A DNA stretch of 64,000 nucleotides from Elizabethkingia meningoseptica_A. Lineage in GTDB: Bacteria > Bacteroidota > Bacteroidia > Flavobacteriales > Weeksellaceae. The notes beneath the pieces are model-generated. The model ran no database searches and had not been told where the DNA came from. It worked only from the letters and a program-made list of their open reading frames with translations. The DNA lies in assembly GCF_045762675.1 (NCBI RefSeq), contig NZ_JBJDLK010000002.1, positions 681,589 through 745,588 of the forward strand, read 5' to 3'. The position numbers and the translations under genes were made by a program. Positions 17,321 through 27,027 of this stretch are shown here, piece after piece; the first letter of the stretch is position 1; each line of letters begins with the position of its first letter.

Positions 17321-19762
17321 TCATTCATACTTCAGATATTTCACCAATTCGACTTTTGTCGCTCTGTACGCTTTTATACTCACCACAAGGAAAGTTAACA
17401 ACAGTAACAGTATTAAACTCAGTACATAAGGCCACCAAGGCATTTCTATACGATACGCAAAATCTTTCAGCCATTCATTCATAAAATAATAGCTTACCGG
17501 AATACTGAACAATACAGCAATGGCTGTGATCCATAAAAACTTTTTAGTTAAGTCTTTTATCAACATACCGCTTGATGCTCCGAGTGTTTTCTTAATGGCG
17601 ACATCTCTTAGTTTTTGATCTATAATAAGGCTTGACAAGGCAAAAAGACCTAAAAGTGCTACCATCAGTACTACACCGTTTAACAGGGTAAACAATGTTT
17701 TCTGCTTCTGATATCTCGTAAAGCTTTTAGCAAACTGCTGGTCCACAAAATAGTAATCAAACGGATAGCCGGGTTCACCTTTATTTGTCCAGAATACCTT
17801 CAATCGCTCCAATGTTCCCGGGATATCGTTTTCAGAAATTTTAACCAGAACAGTACGCATATAGTACCTTTTCCACTCGGATTCTTTGTAATGAAAGAAT
17901 GAAATTGGCGGCACCTCCTGAGCAATTCCCCACATGTTATAATCTTTGGTAACTCCTACAATTTTATAGGTTGTACTTTCATCTACAAACCCGGGATGAA
18001 CTTCTTTGCCTACAGCTTCTTTGGCCGTCCAGTTCATTCTTCTGGCAAAGGCTTCATTTACAATTAATGTATTAATGCTGTCCGATGCGAATTGAGGCGT
18101 TATATTCCGGCCTTCTACAATCGTAACTCCTGAAAATGGGAGGAAATTATAATCCATAGAGCCATGTTGTGCCAAAATACTTTTCCCCATATATTCTATA
18201 GTGGAAGATGCTCCGGATGGTGTAGGAATTGCTTCACCATAGGAAACGTCTGTTACACCCTGTATTTTTTTAAGTTCTTCACGAAGTCTCTCGTACTTTA
18301 ACCATGGTTTTTTAGAAGCCTGATTCATGCTTATTTGTAGCATCTGCTTTCCGTTAAATCCAAGTTCTTTGTCCATCATATAAGCCACCTGCTGGTATAT
18401 AATAAAGCCACTGATGATAAAAAATGAAGAGATAACAAGCTGTAATCCCAATATTCCGTTGCGGAGCCACACCCCGTGGCGGCTTCTGCTGAAATTACCT
18501 TTTAAGGTGTTAATAGGTTTGAAATTGGCCAGATAAACTGCGGGGATTAACCCTGCGATAACAGAAACCACAAGGATCATAAGTCCTGAATACAAATAAA
18601 TAGTCCAGCTGTCCATTAGCATTTCCTTATTCAGAAACTTATTAAAGAATGGTAAAATAATTTCTACCAGTACCAAAGATAAGCTGTAAGCAAGCATACA
18701 TAATATAAATGCTTCTATCAGAAACTGAATAATCAGTTGTATTCTGTTACTGCCCAAAGCTTTTCTTACGCCTACTTCTTTTGCTCTATGAGAGGCTTGT
18801 GCAGTGGTAAGGTTAACAAAATTAATTATTGAAAGAAGGATAATAAGAACTGAAAGCCAGAAAAGAATCAGGATTGTTTTATAGTCTCCTTTTTTATAAA
18901 AAAACTCACCTTTGGCATGTAGTTTTGTTTTATCCAGGGGTGTCAGCTCGAACTTGTTAGGTCCGTACATTTCCAGTGCCTGCTTCGAGGAAATATCTCC
19001 ATAATTACTATTCTTATATCGAATTCCCAGTATTTCTTTTTGATAGATTTGCTCTGCAACATTTACGGGATCTGCACCTTTTTTTAATTTTAAAAGTGCC
19101 TGATAATTATTACTTCCCCATGACGGGTCATTTTTTTCTTCCAGTAATTTTCTTGCTTCCACAGCCTCTTTCGATAGTACTACATATTCAGGTTTTGCAA
19201 CAGTATTGGCTTTCGGTATCTCATAAACAGCAGTTACCACGTATAGTGAATCTTCAATGGTTACTTTTTCTCCTGCCGCTTTCACTGTTCCAAAGAGCTT
19301 CGTGCTCAGATCCGAAGAAATGGCTATTTTATGCTTATCAGTCAATGCGTCTTTATAACTTCCGGACTGTAGTTTAAAAGGAAAGAAATTAAAAAAATGT
19401 TCTGTTACGGTAAGTCCTTTCGTACTGAAAACAGATTTTCCTTCTGAAGATTTTATTTGTCCACCCCCATCACCGGATATCAACAAATAATCTTCGACCT
19501 CCGGAATCAGTTTATCTGCATAATACGGAATAGGATGTGACATATTATTGTTCCACCAGTCACCATTTTTATTATAGGCCTGTAAATAGTAAACGCTTTG
19601 CTTCTCCGGATTCCAGCTTTCATAAGAATCTTCATCATTCCAGTGCATCAGAATCAGCATAAAACCAGTCAGCCCTATTGTCAAACCAAAAAGATTGATC
19701 ACCGTAGAAAGCCAGTTCTTTTTATAATTAATAAATGCTATTTTAAGCCAATTCTTTATCAT
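17321..19762 (-). CDS. MacB/FtsX-type ABC transporter permease, paralogue 2 of 4
   Basis: 813 residues, same architecture. It shares the N-terminal segment G-L-T-G-F-M-L-I-L-M-H-W with paralogue 1 (19834-22248), so these two form a sub-pair. Coupling motifs: A-K-E-V-G-V-R-K-A-L-G-S-N and D-V-A-I-K-K-T-L-G-A-S-S-G. The spacers downstream of this gene's start codon neighbours are duplicated: 17243-17320 and 19763-19833 are almost the same sequence. It should assemble with the single ATPase at 22425-23156. Confidence 0.92.
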   Translation of the reverse strand: MIKNWLKIAFINYKKNWLSTVINLFGLTIGLTGFMLILMHWNDEDSYESWNPEKQSVYYLQAYNKNGDWWNNNMSHPIPYYADKLIPEVEDYLLISGDGGGQIKSSEGKSVFSTKGLTVTEHFFNFFPFKLQSGSYKDALTDKHKIAISSDLSTKLFGTVKAAGEKVTIEDSLYVVTAVYEIPKANTVAKPEYVVLSKEAVEARKLLEEKNDPSWGSNNYQALLKLKKGADPVNVAEQIYQKEILGIRYKNSNYGDISSKQALEMYGPNKFELTPLDKTKLHAKGEFFYKKGDYKTILILFWLSVLIILLSIINFVNLTTAQASHRAKEVGVRKALGSNRIQLIIQFLIEAFILCMLAYSLSLVLVEIILPFFNKFLNKEMLMDSWTIYLYSGLMILVVSVIAGLIPAVYLANFKPINTLKGNFSRSRHGVWLRNGILGLQLVISSFFIISGFIIYQQVAYMMDKELGFNGKQMLQISMNQASKKPWLKYERLREELKKIQGVTDVSYGEAIPTPSGASSTIEYMGKSILAQHGSMDYNFLPFSGVTIVEGRNITPQFASDSINTLIVNEAFARRMNWTAKEAVGKEVHPGFVDESTTYKIVGVTKDYNMWGIAQEVPPISFFHYKESEWKRYYMRTVLVKISENDIPGTLERLKVFWTNKGEPGYPFDYYFVDQQFAKSFTRYQKQKTLFTLLNGVVLMVALLGLFALSSLIIDQKLRDVAIKKTLGASSGMLIKDLTKKFLWITAIAVLFSIPVSYYFMNEWLKDFAYRIEMPWWPYVLSLILLLLLTFLVVSIKAYRATKVELVKYLKYE

Positions 19763-19833
19763 TGGTTAATTGTTAATGATTAATTTTCTAAATACATATT
19801 TCTAACTTCGTAATTCGTACTTCATAACTCGCA
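19763..19833. repeat. Duplicated intergenic spacer, copy B
   Basis: Second copy of the spacer at 17243-17320, with one fewer TGTTAAT heptamer, between permease paralogues 2 and 1. It is a relic of the tandem gene duplication. Confidence 0.9.
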
Positions 19834-22248
19834 TCATTCATATTTCAGATACTTCACCAGTTCGACTTTTGTTGCCCGGTAGGCTTTAATGCTCACTACA
19901 AGGAAAGTTAGCAACAGTAACAGTAGTAAACTCACTACATATGGCCACCAGGGCATTTCTATACGATACGCAAAATCTTTCAACCATTCGCTCATAAAAT
20001 AGTAGCTTAACGGTATACTCAGGATTACAGCCAGCGTTGTTATCCACAGGAATTTTTTGGTTAGGTCTTTTATCAGTATACCATCTGATGCTCCAAGGGT
20101 TTTCTTAATTGCAACATCTCTGAGTTTTTGTTCAATCATCAGACTTGATAATGCAAATAATCCTAAAAGGGCTACTATCAGTACCATTGCATTCAGTATG
20201 CTGAAGAGCGTTCTCTGTTTTTTATAATTATCAAAAGTTTTGGCAAACTGCTTATTTACAAATTGATATTTGAACGGGTATCCGGGTTCAATGTTCTTCT
20301 GCCAGTACTCCTCTATTCTGTTGATGGTTTCCGGCATGTCATCTGGTGAAAGTTTCACCATAATATTATTAATATTCGTTTTATTCCAGTTTCTGCCATA
20401 ATTAAAATAGAGAACCGGAGAAATTTTATTGGCTACTCCTTTCTGGTTATAGTCCCGCGAAATACCTACAATTTTATATTTAATGGTATCAAATCCCGGT
20501 TGTACTTCTTTACCCAATGCTTCTTCCGGAGTCCACCCCATCTCTTTTACAAAAGCCTGGTTTACGATCGTAGAAGTCAAAGTATCAGAAGATAATTTCG
20601 GATCAAAATCACGTCCTTTCACGATTTTAATATCAAAAAACTTAAAGAAGTTAAGGTCCACAGAACCATGATCTGCCATTATACTCTTTTCCATGTAATT
20701 TACATTGGAATTTCCGGCACTTTCTCTTCCCATACGCTGCTTGGTATACGTTACAGCCTGTACTCCTTTTATTTCAGGCAATTGCTGGCGTAGTAATTCG
20801 TATTTAAGATAAGGCTTTTCAACAGTCTTCTGAAAAGGTATATTAATCACCTGATCACCATTGAAGCCTAAATCTTTTTTAAGCATATGATCCACCTGAG
20901 CATAGATAATTAAAGTAGATATAATGAAGAATGATGATATCACAAACTGTAAAGTCAGGATTCCGTTGCGCAGCCAGACCCCGTGTTTGCTTCTGGCAAA
21001 GTTTCCTTTCAGGGTATTAATCGGCTTGAAATTAGCCAGATATACCGCCGGAACTAAACCGGAAAACAATGTGGTAACTAACAGCATTAACGCCGAGTAG
21101 GTAAATACCTGGGTACCGGACAATTTTATTTCTTTACCTAAAAACTTATTATAGCTTGGCAGAATAAGTTCGGCTAATGCTGTTGCCAACAGATAGGCAA
21201 CTATGCTTACAATGAAGGTTTCCAAAAGAAACTGTCCTATCAGCTGTGAGGTCGAACTGCCTAAAACACGTCGTATTCCTACTTCTTTAGCACGTTGTGC
21301 GGCCTGTGCGGTTTTAAGATTTATAAAATTAATTGCAGACAACAGTACAATTACAACAGACAGCCCTAAAAGTGTATAGATATTTTTCTTATCTGCCTTT
21401 TCTATACCGCCACCTTTTGCTTCCAGTTTCATCTGGTCTAATCTGGTAACAAATAATTCTGCTTTTCCGCCAATAGCAGCTTCATACTCTTCTAAAGTTT
21501 TATTGTTATCTTTCAGATCTTTGGCCACTTTATACTTGTACAGCATTTTATTGAGATCATCACCCAACTTTGCCATATCCGTATTTGGTTTTACCATAAA
21601 GAAACCGGCATAATTAAAGTCGCCCCAGTTTTCTTCATTTCCTTTCAGATAGCCATTCCGTACAATTAATTCGGGTTTAATAACCGTACTGGTCCCGGGA
21701 AGTTCATAAACTGCTGCAATTACATATTTATTCTGTTCAGAAGTAATAGTTTTACCAATAGCATCTTCATAACGATTACCAAATAACTCCCGTGCCGTTT
21801 TGTCGGATATAGCAGCTATATTGGTGCTTTTAAAAATATCTTTATAGGAACCTGCCAGTTTTTTAAACGGAAAAAATTTAAAGAAGCTGTCAGATGTTGT
21901 ATATTTCTCAGGATTCGAGATATTATTCCCGAAACTTACACGTTCATTACCCTCATAAGGATTAATAACAAGATAATCTTCAATACCATCTACTTTTTCC
22001 TTTCCATAGTGCATTTCAGCATAAGTTGCAGTACTCCATACACCGAAATTTTTTCCCATCCCGTTTTCCAGAAAGTATACCTGTTCTTTATTAGGATTCC
22101 AATTCTCATATTGTTTTTCATCCTGCCAATGCATCAGAATCAGCATAAATCCCGTAAGCCCTATGGTTAACCCGAAAAGGTTAATTAGAGTAGAGAGCCT
22201 GTTTTTTTCAAAATTGGCAAATGCTATTTTAAGCCAGTTACGTAGCAT
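19834..22248 (-). CDS. MacB/FtsX-type ABC transporter permease, paralogue 1 of 4
   Basis: 804 residues; first permease after the ATPase gene. N-terminal helix with G-L-T-I-G-L-T-G-F-M-L-I-L, a large periplasmic domain, FtsX bundle with A-K-E-V-G-I-R-R-V-L-G-S-S, second periplasmic domain, and second FtsX bundle D-V-A-I-K-K-T-L-G-A-S-D-G ending V-E-L-V-K-Y-L-K-Y-E, as in all four. Between it and the ATPase gene lies a 176-base spacer filled with heptamer repeats. MacB-type permeases extrude peptides, lipoproteins or drugs by mechanotransmission; the cargo here is unknown. Confidence 0.92.
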   Translation of the reverse strand: MLRNWLKIAFANFEKNRLSTLINLFGLTIGLTGFMLILMHWQDEKQYENWNPNKEQVYFLENGMGKNFGVWSTATYAEMHYGKEKVDGIEDYLVINPYEGNERVSFGNNISNPEKYTTSDSFFKFFPFKKLAGSYKDIFKSTNIAAISDKTARELFGNRYEDAIGKTITSEQNKYVIAAVYELPGTSTVIKPELIVRNGYLKGNEENWGDFNYAGFFMVKPNTDMAKLGDDLNKMLYKYKVAKDLKDNNKTLEEYEAAIGGKAELFVTRLDQMKLEAKGGGIEKADKKNIYTLLGLSVVIVLLSAINFINLKTAQAAQRAKEVGIRRVLGSSTSQLIGQFLLETFIVSIVAYLLATALAELILPSYNKFLGKEIKLSGTQVFTYSALMLLVTTLFSGLVPAVYLANFKPINTLKGNFARSKHGVWLRNGILTLQFVISSFFIISTLIIYAQVDHMLKKDLGFNGDQVINIPFQKTVEKPYLKYELLRQQLPEIKGVQAVTYTKQRMGRESAGNSNVNYMEKSIMADHGSVDLNFFKFFDIKIVKGRDFDPKLSSDTLTSTIVNQAFVKEMGWTPEEALGKEVQPGFDTIKYKIVGISRDYNQKGVANKISPVLYFNYGRNWNKTNINNIMVKLSPDDMPETINRIEEYWQKNIEPGYPFKYQFVNKQFAKTFDNYKKQRTLFSILNAMVLIVALLGLFALSSLMIEQKLRDVAIKKTLGASDGILIKDLTKKFLWITTLAVILSIPLSYYFMSEWLKDFAYRIEMPWWPYVVSLLLLLLLTFLVVSIKAYRATKVELVKYLKYE

Positions 22249-22280
22249 AGTTTTTTTATTTTCAGTGTACAGTTATTAGT

Positions 22281-22406
22281 TGATGGTTGATGGTTGATGA
22301 TTGATGATTGATAGTGATTAGTTAACTTATATTTAATTTCAAATTTCAAATTTCAAATTTCAAATCTCAAATTTCAAATCTCAAATCTCAAATCTTGAAT
22401 TTCAAA
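22281..22406. repeat. Two heptanucleotide tandem arrays
   Basis: Five 7-base units of the TGATGGT/TGATGAT type occupy 22281-22315. Ten units of TTTCAAA/TCTCAAA type (one TCTTGAA) occupy 22337-22406. They fill most of the space between the ATPase stop and the first permease start. Confidence 0.95.
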
Positions 22407-22424
22407 TCTTACAACCTTTCCTGA

Positions 22425-23156
22425 TTATTCATTAACAACATAGTCCTCAGGGCGGGCTTTGTCGAAGATATCTGTTCTTTTCTCTGCATATTCTTCGTTA
22501 AAAATTTCACCATCTTTCATATTTACAATACGGGAAGAAAAGCTGGCATCATAAGATGAGTGGGTTACCATTACAATGGTCGATCCTTCACGGTGAAGTT
22601 CAGCAAGGAGATTCATTACCTCATTACCATTCGTACTGTCCAGATTTCCTGTTGGCTCATCCGCAAGAATAAGTTTTGGTTTTGTTACCAGTGCACGTGC
22701 TACAGCTACTCTTTGCTGCTGACCTCCGGAAAGCTGCTGTGGATAATGTTTCGCACGATGCTTAATATTGATCTTTTCCATAATTTCATCTACTCTTTTT
22801 CTTCTTTCCGAGGAAGAAACGCCGTTATAGATTAATGGCAGTTCAATATTCTCATATACTGTTAACTCATCAATAAGGTTGAAATTCTGGAAAATAAATC
22901 CAATGTTTTGTTTTCTTACATCCGATTTTTTCCTTTCGGAAAGCTGGGTTGTTTCCAGCTCATTAAACTTGTATGATCCGGAAGTCGAAAAGTCCAGTAA
23001 TCCCAGAATATTCAGTAAAGTAGATTTTCCGCATCCTGAAGGTCCCATTATCGCCAGGAATTCACCTTTGCTAATGCTAAGGTCTACCTGATTAAGGGCT
23101 GTAGTCTGTACATCTTCGGTACGGTATATTTTGGATAGTTTTTCTATTGTTATCAT
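22425..23156 (-). CDS. MacB/LolD-type ABC transporter ATP-binding protein
   Basis: 243 residues. Walker A G-P-S-G-C-G-K-S-T near residue 35, Q-loop I-F-Q-N-F-N-L, signature L-S-G-G-Q-Q-Q-R-V-A-V-A-R-A, Walker B L-I-L-A-D-E-P-T-G-N-L-D, switch His in M-V-T-H-S. This pattern is the LolD/MacB/FtsE class. It is the only ATPase in the cluster, so it presumably energises all four FtsX-type permeases, either as alternative or mixed complexes. Confidence 0.93.
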   Translation of the reverse strand: MITIEKLSKIYRTEDVQTTALNQVDLSISKGEFLAIMGPSGCGKSTLLNILGLLDFSTSGSYKFNELETTQLSERKKSDVRKQNIGFIFQNFNLIDELTVYENIELPLIYNGVSSSERRKRVDEIMEKINIKHRAKHYPQQLSGGQQQRVAVARALVTKPKLILADEPTGNLDSTNGNEVMNLLAELHREGSTIVMVTHSSYDASFSSRIVNMKDGEIFNEEYAEKRTDIFDKARPEDYVVNE

Positions 23157-23394
23157 AAGATTGAGATTTAAAATATAATGTCTTTGTTTTCAGTTTAATA
23201 GTTGCTTGTTGTGCATTCAGAATACCGCTTCGTCAGTTTATTGTGCGAAGTCCAATGAGCCATCTCGGCAACATTGCTTTACTATAAAGCTTCTCGATAC
23301 AAAATTTTTTCAGAATTTCACCCGAAGTGACGGCTTATCATCTCTGATTTTCAAAATGCACAACAAGTTAATCGTTATAAGGTGGTGTGTCGGA

Positions 23395-24213
23395 TTACAT
23401 TGTAGTTACACTTCCGCCGGAGCTTTTACGTACGCTTTGTTTGATCCCACCGGAAGGTGCTTTGTAACGGACACTCGCGCCTGACGATGCTCCTGCATTT
23501 AATTCTTTGGTCACCTCTATTTTTATTTTACTTGCGGAAGAAGCGTCTGCAGTTACTGTATCAGATGTGAGATCTGCACCATTAAAGGTTGCTGCACTGG
23601 AAGTTTCAACAACCACACTACCCGCTCTTCCCTGTACATTAACTGTTGAAGCACTGGACATATCTGCATCCAGAGACTGCACATCTATATTTCCTGAAAA
23701 GGTCGCCGCGCTGCTTAGTCTTAGTTTTAGCTTACCCACTTTGGCGTCATATTGTACTCTTCCGGCGCTGGACAAATCCACGTCAAGAACAGCAGCAGAG
23801 AACCTGTCTTTTACAACAATATTTCCGGCGCTACTCGCTCTCAGATTACTGATTTCTTTTGCATAAACTATAACTTTCGTATCTGCATTTCTAATACTAT
23901 TATTTCCCTTAGGTATTTCATAATAGATGGTTAAAACACCACCTTTGTTTTCTACCCGCAGGTATTCCATATAATTACTGGTAGCTACGGCTTTTTCAGC
24001 ATCCGATTTTACAATTTCCACGCGAATCCCCTGTGATACTTTAACTCCGCTAAAGTTTTGCACATTAAAAGTCTTGGTTTCTGAATACCTTGCAATACTG
24101 TTATCGTTATAAGAATAATTTCTATTGCCATCTTCCCCGTCATTTGCTTTTACAATGATACAGGAAGTTGTGATACCACCAAGGATTACTAAGGATAAGA
24201 TTATCTTTTTCAT
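23395..24213 (-). CDS. DUF2807 (GIN-domain) head lipoprotein
   Basis: 272 residues. Lipobox T-T-S-C at Cys18. The body is a right-handed beta-helix-like DUF2807 repeat domain with regularly spaced S-S-A motifs (A-S-S-A-G-N-I, L-S-S-A-G-R-V, L-S-S-A-A-T-F, M-S-S-A-S-T-V, T-S-S-A-A-T-F, A-S-S-A-S-K-I), about one per 20 residues. Such proteins are common surface or periplasmic proteins in Bacteroidota, with no proven function. It sits inside the exporter cluster between the DUF4932-like protein and the ATPase. Confidence 0.85.
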   Translation of the reverse strand: MKKIILSLVILGGITTSCIIVKANDGEDGNRNYSYNDNSIARYSETKTFNVQNFSGVKVSQGIRVEIVKSDAEKAVATSNYMEYLRVENKGGVLTIYYEIPKGNNSIRNADTKVIVYAKEISNLRASSAGNIVVKDRFSAAVLDVDLSSAGRVQYDAKVGKLKLRLSSAATFSGNIDVQSLDADMSSASTVNVQGRAGSVVVETSSAATFNGADLTSDTVTADASSASKIKIEVTKELNAGASSGASVRYKAPSGGIKQSVRKSSGGSVTTM

Positions 24214-24246
24214 ATTTTTTATTTTTGATTTATTTTAACTCGGTTA

Positions 24247-25659
24247 TTATTTTGTTTTAAATTTTACTTTATAGTCTTCAAGCGGGTAGCCATCTGCTGA
24301 AATAAAACGATTCCCGGTAAGAATAAACTCATATTCTGTATTAGGTTTCAGTTCCAGTTCCAATTTTAGTGCGTTATTTCCATCCTGATATTCCGGTTTT
24401 TTTGTAATCGGCATTCCCTCTTTTCCGGAATCACCATAATTTATAGAAAATCCTTTTCCTAAAAGGGTTTTGTCAAACCTTATAATAAGCTGTTTCAGAT
24501 TAGGGTCTACATCAGTTTTACCATTAATATCCGGTGTCACAGACTTTATATTAGGTCTGTGTACTCCGTATTCTTTTATCGTTGCATCTATATTTTCTCC
24601 CAACTGCTTAAAGAACGTAACTATATTAGGATAAAAAGCTTCAATTGTCGGATATTTTTTTCTGTTTTTCTGATAGCTTTCCAGCAGTTGTACCAATTCA
24701 GGCATCCATATAAAATATCTCTGACCTTGTTCTGTATATTCTTCCTGAATTTCTTTTGCAGAGAAGTTGTTCTCTTTCATGTATACAATAACCGCGGCAC
24801 GTACAATAGATTCGTTGATTATGGTTTCCCAGCTTGAATAAGCCTGGTCCTCCATTGGTTTTCTTACCGCATTTTGTATTTTTCCGCCTGCTTCCGCCAG
24901 TTGTTTTTTATAATCCTTTGTTTCCAGAATATAATTCACAAAAGAATGGTTGAATTCGTGGATTAAAATAGGCGCACTACCACTCGAAAAATTCACTGTT
25001 CTTCCGTTAAATTTTCCGCCACTTACAATAGCATATACAATATCTTTATTTCCTTCAGGGGAAACCCGCGGGCCGTAATTACCACCACCATTTCCATAGC
25101 CTATTACAATCTTAAAATCTTCATTAGGCTGCTTTCCATAAAATTTCACATACCAATCCTGGTTAAACCTGGACATTATTGAATCTGAATAAGCTTTGGC
25201 AGCCTGCTTATAGTCTGCTTCATGATTTTTGAAAAACTGATGGAAATTACTTTTTTTATAAAAGGTATTAATACCGTTTACCAATGCCGGAACATCTTCT
25301 GCCGGCCATCTTTTCTCTAAAGTATTTTTACTTTCCTTTATTTGCGCTACTTTTCCGTTTTTAATATCCAGATGTACTGCCATAGACATCACCGCATCAT
25401 AACCAATTCCGTTTTTATTTCTTACCTCTTTCATCTGATTCAGAAAAGCATCGCCTTTCACGGGCGCAAAATGTTTCTCAATATCCTGAACATACAATTC
25501 ATTGTTACGGCTGCTATATTCCCGCGCATCTATCAGCCTGAACAATATACTCATCAGCTCTACTCTTTCATCAACATATGGCTGAACCTTTTGCTGTCCC
25601 AAAACCAGATTACCAGTTAGACCCAAAAGAATAAATAGCTTATTAAATTGTATCTTCAT
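24247..25659 (-). CDS. Secreted DUF4932-like metalloprotease-like protein with C-terminal Ig-like domain
   Basis: 470 residues. Signal peptide ends L-G-Q near residue 22. H-E-F-N-H (HExxH) near residue 235 in I-L-I-H-E-F-N-H-S-F-V-N, followed about 50 residues later by I-I-N-E-S-I-V-R-A, a candidate third zinc ligand. The last ~90 residues (I-K-S-V-T-P-D-I ... L-I-I-R-F-D-K) look like an Ig-like domain, the same plan as the protein at 8012-9316. It starts one base after the membrane-fusion gene stop, so it is translationally coupled to the exporter. Function inferred: processing or quality control of an exported or surface polypeptide. Confidence 0.75.
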   Translation of the reverse strand: MKIQFNKLFILLGLTGNLVLGQQKVQPYVDERVELMSILFRLIDAREYSSRNNELYVQDIEKHFAPVKGDAFLNQMKEVRNKNGIGYDAVMSMAVHLDIKNGKVAQIKESKNTLEKRWPAEDVPALVNGINTFYKKSNFHQFFKNHEADYKQAAKAYSDSIMSRFNQDWYVKFYGKQPNEDFKIVIGYGNGGGNYGPRVSPEGNKDIVYAIVSGGKFNGRTVNFSSGSAPILIHEFNHSFVNYILETKDYKKQLAEAGGKIQNAVRKPMEDQAYSSWETIINESIVRAAVIVYMKENNFSAKEIQEEYTEQGQRYFIWMPELVQLLESYQKNRKKYPTIEAFYPNIVTFFKQLGENIDATIKEYGVHRPNIKSVTPDINGKTDVDPNLKQLIIRFDKTLLGKGFSINYGDSGKEGMPITKKPEYQDGNNALKLELELKPNTEYEFILTGNRFISADGYPLEDYKVKFKTK

Positions 25660-25660
25660 C

Positions 25661-26902
25661 TTATTTCTTAATGTCTAGTATTTCATATTTTTTATAATCG
25701 GAATAATCAGATATTATCACCTGTTCTCCTTCTTTTAATCCGGTCAGCACTTCGTAATACAATGGATTTTCACGTCCCAGACTAATGTTTCTGCGTACTG
25801 CTTTTCCTTTCTCCACTACAAATATCCATTTTCCATTGGTATCTTTAAAGAAACTACCTTTGGGAATCATCAGACTTTGTGTATCTGCAGAAAGTTTTAA
25901 TTTAACGCCAAAGGTCATCCCTATTTTCAAAGATTCGGGCTTTTCATCCACAAAATTTAATTCTGCTGAAAACTGTCCCTGTACGACTTCCGGCAAAACC
26001 TTGGATACTAAAACCGCATATTCTTTTCCGTTGCTTTCCAATGTTCCTTTAATACCTGCCTGCAGCTTATTAATATAATATTCATCAATTTTAGCCACCA
26101 GTTTATAGCCGTCCATCAGATCTATTTTTCCTATACTTTGGCCTGTGGTAAGACTTTGTCCCAAAGAAATACTGAAAGAAGACAACCTTCCTGATGCCGG
26201 AGCCATAATCAGGAAATTATTTTTATTATTTCTCAGCACATCAAGACTTTTTTCCATTTGCATAATAGAAGTATTCACAGCTGAAATCTGTGATGCTCTG
26301 GAATTTTTTTCATTTATAATACTCTGCTCCACGATCTGCTTTCTCTTCTGCTGATAGGATAAATTCTGCTGTGACATGTCAAAATCGGTTTTCTTTCCAA
26401 TTTCCGCATCGTACAATCTCTTTTGCAGATTATAATTCTGTAATGCTGTATTATAATCATTCTGAGCCTGTAATATTTCTTTATTCTGCGTAAACTCCTG
26501 ATTTTTCAATTCCAGCAAAGTATTCCGCATCTGGCTTATCTGCTGCATAATTCCTGTTTCCTGACTCATAAAATTAAATTCAGTATTCGGATTATATACT
26601 CTTGCCAGCGGCTCTCCTTTTGTAACCATTTTACCATCTTCTGTAAAAATCTCTTTCACCGCTCCGCCTTCCATTACATTTACAAGAGAGGAGTTTAAGG
26701 ATTGTGTCTGCGCTGTAATCATCATCATGTCTTCGAATTTACCTTTACTTACCTTTCCAGTCTGCAAATCTTCTTCTTTTACATTAAAAGTTTTCTTTTG
26801 CTGGAAGAAATAACTCAGAAATAATCCGAGAACTATAACTCCGGCAACTGCCAAAAGAATAATTTTGAGTTTAGATTTTTTTTTCTCTATTTTCGTATCC
26901 AT
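25661..26902 (-). CDS. HlyD/MacA-type periplasmic membrane-fusion protein
   Basis: 413 residues. N-terminal basic segment and one membrane anchor (about 14-31), a short lipoyl-like half, a long alpha-hairpin coiled coil rich in Gln/Asn/Lys (about 115-225), the second lipoyl half (I-M-A-P-A-S-G-R-L-S-S-F) and a beta-barrel/MP domain ending with G-L-K-E-G-E-Q-V-I-I-S. It bridges the MacB-like permeases and the TolC-like channel. First gene of the cluster; a sigma-54 promoter lies just upstream. Confidence 0.93.
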   Translation of the reverse strand: MDTKIEKKKSKLKIILLAVAGVIVLGLFLSYFFQQKKTFNVKEEDLQTGKVSKGKFEDMMMITAQTQSLNSSLVNVMEGGAVKEIFTEDGKMVTKGEPLARVYNPNTEFNFMSQETGIMQQISQMRNTLLELKNQEFTQNKEILQAQNDYNTALQNYNLQKRLYDAEIGKKTDFDMSQQNLSYQQKRKQIVEQSIINEKNSRASQISAVNTSIMQMEKSLDVLRNNKNNFLIMAPASGRLSSFSISLGQSLTTGQSIGKIDLMDGYKLVAKIDEYYINKLQAGIKGTLESNGKEYAVLVSKVLPEVVQGQFSAELNFVDEKPESLKIGMTFGVKLKLSADTQSLMIPKGSFFKDTNGKWIFVVEKGKAVRRNISLGRENPLYYEVLTGLKEGEQVIISDYSDYKKYEILDIKK

Positions 26903-26929
26903 TACAGCTATTTGATTTTCAATATAATA

Positions 26930-26945
26930 CGCGACAAATATGCCA
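26930..26945 (-). promoter_or_regulatory. Predicted sigma-54 (-24/-12) promoter of the exporter cluster
   Basis: Minus strand TGGCATATTTGTCGCG (26945-26930) has GG and GC at the -24/-12 spacing and matches TGGCAy-N5-TTGCw at most positions. It ends 28 bases before the ATG of the membrane-fusion gene, which would give a 5' leader of about 15-20 bases. Confidence 0.6.
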
Positions 26946-27007
26946 TTAAAAAAACATACTTGTAAAAGCCTGAAAATTAAACAGTAAAGATTTCAAGTCA
27001 AAATAAA

Positions 27008-27027
27008 AGTGTCCGAAATCGAACACT
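27008..27027. promoter_or_regulatory. Candidate upstream activator site for the NtrC-type regulator
   Basis: A 20-bp near-perfect palindrome (AGTGTCCGA-AA-TCGAACACT, one mismatch) is centred about 75 bases upstream of the sigma-54 promoter and 33 bases upstream of the regulator's own ATG. A further GAACAC half-site sits 21 bases (two helical turns) away, at 27042-27047. Confidence 0.55.

Noticed and set aside
23157..23394. Gene or RNA in the spacer between the ATPase and DUF2807 genes
   Set aside because: Only scattered TCGATAC/GAAGTGA-type fragments typical of intergenic repeats; no frame, and no convincing stem.
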